Assembly (NCBI GenBank): GCA_002600635.1
Contig: CP021373.1
Span: 248,001-312,000 of the forward strand
Length of the DNA: 64,000 nucleotides
Direction: 5' to 3'
DNA from: Rhizobium sp. ACO-34A
GTDB lineage: Bacteria > Pseudomonadota > Alphaproteobacteria > Rhizobiales > Rhizobiaceae
In this document: in pieces, positions 62,051 through 64,000 of the stretch
How positions within the stretch are numbered: position 1 is the stretch's first letter
How the letters are laid out: each line of letters starts with the position of its first letter
Notes under the pieces: generated by a model
The model's input: only the letters and a program-made list of their open reading frames with translations
Told to the model about the DNA's origin: nothing
The model's database searches: none
Position numbers and translations under genes: made by a program

Positions 62051-63031
62051 ATGAAGAAGCATAATCCCAACCCCGCTGAGCGCCTGAAGGTCGGCTTCGT
62101 ATTGGCCCGGTCGTTCACGCTCTCGGCGTTTTCGCTGTTCGTCGACACGTTGCGGCTTGCGGGCGATGAATATGACAGGTCCGGTCGGGTCAAGGCCGAC
62201 TGGGAAGTCCTCGGCAGCACGCGGCATCTCATAAACTCCAGCTGCGGCATCAAGCTCGCGCCCACTTCGGATTTCGTCGATCCGGCCCGGTTCAACTACA
62301 TCGTGGTCGTTGGAGGGTTGCTGACCAATGCTGCCCCCGTCGATCAGGAAACGATCAATTTCCTGAAGCTTGCTGCGGCAAGAAAAATCCCCTTGATCGG
62401 CGTCTGCACGGGAACCTTCATTCTCGCGGAAATCGGCCTGATGAAGGAGCACCAGACCTGCGTGAGCTGGCTGCACTACAACGCCTTCCGGGATCGGTTT
62501 CCCGATCTTCCGGTCCGGCCAGACCGTATCTTCAACCTCGACAGAAACCGCGGATCCTGCGCCGGCGGCAGTAGTGCGGCCGATATGGCCGCCCTCATCG
62601 TCAAGCGGCACCTGGGGCTCGACGCCGCTCGAAACGCACTGGAGGTCCTCCATATCGAAAGAGCGCGGACGCCCCTCGAGATCCAGCCGCGAAGCCCTCT
62701 TCCGGCGACCTGCGACGATCCGCGGATCAAGGCGGTTCTGATCCAGATGGAAGGCAATATCGAGCACACGGTTCCGATATCGTACCTCGCGGCGTCGGTA
62801 GGTCTTTCTCGCAGGCAGCTCGAGCGCCTCTTCATCAAGACGATCGGCGTCACACCGGCTTACGCCTATACGCAGGTGCGACTGGAACGGGCCAAGCGGC
62901 TGCTCAGGAATACCCGTGCCCCCTTGATCGAAATAGCGATGGAAGCCGGCTTCGGTAACGCCTCGCATTTCAGCAGATCGTTTCGCAGGATTTGCGGTCA
63001 GTCACCCACAAAGTTTCGGGCGCAAATCTAG
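62051..63031 (+). CDS. GlxA-family (GbdR-like) AraC regulator 2
   Basis: 326 residues, DJ-1/PfpI-like N-terminal domain with Cys in [15 protein letters not shown] and AraC HTH ([40 protein letters not shown]). A GGAG ribosome site precedes the ATG. It lies between the FAD oxidoreductase and the racemase-family gene and is a paralog of the regulator at 56983. Likely controls the racemase-family gene through the tandem inverted repeats at 63046-63094. Confidence 0.9.
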   Translation: MKKHNPNPAERLKVGFVLARSFTLSAFSLFVDTLRLAGDEYDRSGRVKADWEVLGSTRHLINSSCGIKLAPTSDFVDPARFNYIVVVGGLLTNAAPVDQETINFLKLAAARKIPLIGVCTGTFILAEIGLMKEHQTCVSWLHYNAFRDRFPDLPVRPDRIFNLDRNRGSCAGGSSAADMAALIVKRHLGLDAARNALEVLHIERARTPLEIQPRSPLPATCDDPRIKAVLIQMEGNIEHTVPISYLAASVGLSRRQLERLFIKTIGVTPAYAYTQVRLERAKRLLRNTRAPLIEIAMEAGFGNASHFSRSFRRICGQSPTKFRAQI

Positions 63032-63045
63032 ACCTTTCGAAGGAC

Positions 63046-63064
63046 TGCCGGCTATTGTCCGGCA
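63046..63064. promoter_or_regulatory. Inverted repeat 1 before racemase-family gene
   Basis: TGCCGG-N7-CCGGCA, perfect 6-bp arms. Centre is 30 bases from the centre of the next site with the same CCGG-N7-CCGG core. Possible dimer site for an AraC-type regulator or a short hairpin. Confidence 0.45.
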
Positions 63065-63075
63065 ACACAGCCGGC

Positions 63076-63094
63076 ATCCGGAAACGAACCGGAT
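63076..63094. promoter_or_regulatory. Inverted repeat 2 before racemase-family gene
   Basis: ATCCGG-N7-CCGGAT, perfect 6-bp arms, ending 23 bases before the start codon at 63118. Same architecture as 63046-63064. Confidence 0.45.
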
Positions 63095-63117
63095 CTGAAA
63101 CAGCAGGGACAAGCAAG

Positions 63118-64000
63118 ATGCGCTCCTCCAAGATAGTCCACATCGTGAGCTGCCACGCCGAAGGCGAGGTCGGGGACGTCATCGTCGGCGGGATTGCGCC
63201 CCCTCCCGGCCAAACCGTCTGGGAACAATCCCGATGGATCGCCGAGGACAAGACGCTGAGAAACTTCGTCCTGAACGAACCGCGCGGCGGGGTTTTCCGC
63301 CACGTCAACCTGTTGGTGCCGCCCAAACATCCCGACGCCCAGATGGGGTGGATCATCATGGAGCCGGAAGACACGCCGCCCATGTCCGGTTCGAATTCGA
63401 TCTGCGTTTCGACGGTACTTCTGGACAGCGGCATCATCCCGATGACGGAGCCCATCACCCGCATGACGCTGGAGGCGCCGGCCGGGCTGGTGGAAGTCGA
63501 AGCGGAATGCCGCAACGGCAAAGCCGAGCGGATCACCGTCAGAAACGTCAAGAGCTTTGCCGCCCGGCTCGACGCCGTGCTCGACGTGCCCGGCATCGGC
63601 AGGATCACGGTCGATACGGCTTACGGTGGCGACAGTTTCGTCGTCGTCGACCCCGAAAAGATCGGTCTGGCGCTGGAGCCGGAAAACGCCCGGACCATCG
63701 CTGAAATCGGCATCAGAATCACCAATGCCGCCAATGACCAGCTCGGCTTCGAACATCCCGAGGACACCGGCTGGAACCACATTTCCTTCTGCCTTTTTGC
63801 CGGACCGCTCTATCAGGAAGGCGGCCGGCAGAAGGCCCGCTCGGTCGTGGCCATCCAGCCCGGCAAGATAGATCGCTCCCCGACGGGCACCGCCGTCTCC
63901 GCCCGCATCGCGCTGCTTAACGCACGCGGCCTGATGAAAGAGGGAGACACTCTCACCGGCGTCTCGATCATCGGCTCGGAATTCGTTGGCAAGCTCGTCG
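63118..64000 (+). CDS. Proline racemase superfamily member with Ser/Thr active site (3' end outside window)
   Basis: 294 residues visible. Family motifs are aligned: [16 protein letters not shown] at the N-terminus, the first catalytic loop M89-S90-G-S-N-S-I-C and the second loop D-R-S-P-T256-G-T. Proline racemase has Cys in both places (M-C-G-H and D-R-S-P-C-G-T); trans-3-hydroxyproline dehydratase has Cys and Thr. Here the first is Ser, the second Thr, and the conserved His after the first Cys is also replaced by Ser. Ribosome site AGGGA. Likely acts on a (hydroxy)proline derivative but racemisation by the two-thiol mechanism is not possible. Confidence 0.85.
   Translation, partial: MRSSKIVHIVSCHAEGEVGDVIVGGIAPPPGQTVWEQSRWIAEDKTLRNFVLNEPRGGVFRHVNLLVPPKHPDAQMGWIIMEPEDTPPMSGSNSICVSTVLLDSGIIPMTEPITRMTLEAPAGLVEVEAECRNGKAERITVRNVKSFAARLDAVLDVPGIGRITVDTAYGGDSFVVVDPEKIGLALEPENARTIAEIGIRITNAANDQLGFEHPEDTGWNHISFCLFAGPLYQEGGRQKARSVVAIQPGKIDRSPTGTAVSARIALLNARGLMKEGDTLTGVSIIGSEFVGKLV

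Noticed and set aside
60446..62968. An 840-codon minus-strand open frame opposite the FAD oxidoreductase and GlxA genes.
   Set aside because: Low-complexity, Arg/Gly/Asp-rich translation without domains; plus-strand genes are well supported.

Overview
The window is a 64 kb stretch of GC-rich, densely coded DNA. Gene families (LysR, GntR, IclR, GlxA/AraC and TetR regulators, many ABC importers, amine and aromatic catabolism) and codon use point to an alphaproteobacterium of the Hyphomicrobiales, most likely Rhizobiaceae. That assignment is inferred from gene content only. No rRNA, tRNA, CRISPR array, transposase or integrase was seen. It reads as a catabolic and uptake region of a plant- or soil-associated bacterium.

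Layout. 1-10 kb: a partial class A beta-lactamase-like hydrolase divergent from a LysR regulator, two small lipoproteins, a DoxX membrane protein, a 901-residue autotransporter divergent from a MarR-type regulator, a TetR regulator, and a large tail-specific protease (Prc). 10.4-16.5 kb: one minus-strand operon for uptake and salvage of thiamin-derived pyrimidines (TrzA/AtzA-type amidohydrolase, TenA, ThiZ, ThiX, ThiY, M20 deformylase-like hydrolase). 16.9-28.3 kb: a scattered, incomplete Rut pyrimidine-ring-opening set (RutF, RutD, RutA, RutC, plus an extra RidA) around a BMP-type nucleobase/nucleoside ABC importer; RutB, RutE and RutG are not present. 28.4-33 kb: aldo/keto reductase, a broken DUF2282 gene, AraC regulator, class C-type serine hydrolase. 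33-40 kb: an aromatic meta-cleavage set (IclR, FAD monooxygenase, extradiol dioxygenase, FAH hydrolase; divergent MFS transporter and quinone oxidoreductase) with two matching operator-like inverted repeats.

40.4-64 kb is the most striking part: an island that appears devoted to N-methylated proline-type betaines. It has two flavin/Fe-S demethylases, a pyrroline-5-carboxylate reductase-like enzyme, two DapA-family lyase/deaminases each partnered with a DAO-family FAD oxidoreductase, an aldehyde dehydrogenase, a proline racemase superfamily member with an atypical Ser/Thr active site, three betaine-binding proteins, and TetR, GntR and two GlxA-type regulators. A 3,081-bp ABC cassette (proX-proW-proV) occurs twice in direct orientation 6,408 bp apart with about 13 substitutions and no indels. 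Each copy is appended to a different catabolic operon.

Inferred flow: betaines enter through ProXWV, the flavin demethylases remove N-methyl groups, the FAD oxidoreductases and racemase-family enzyme process the free (hydroxy)prolines, and the DapA-family and aldehyde dehydrogenase steps lead towards 2-oxoglutarate. A Rieske-type first demethylase, expected for a full proline-betaine route, is not in the window.
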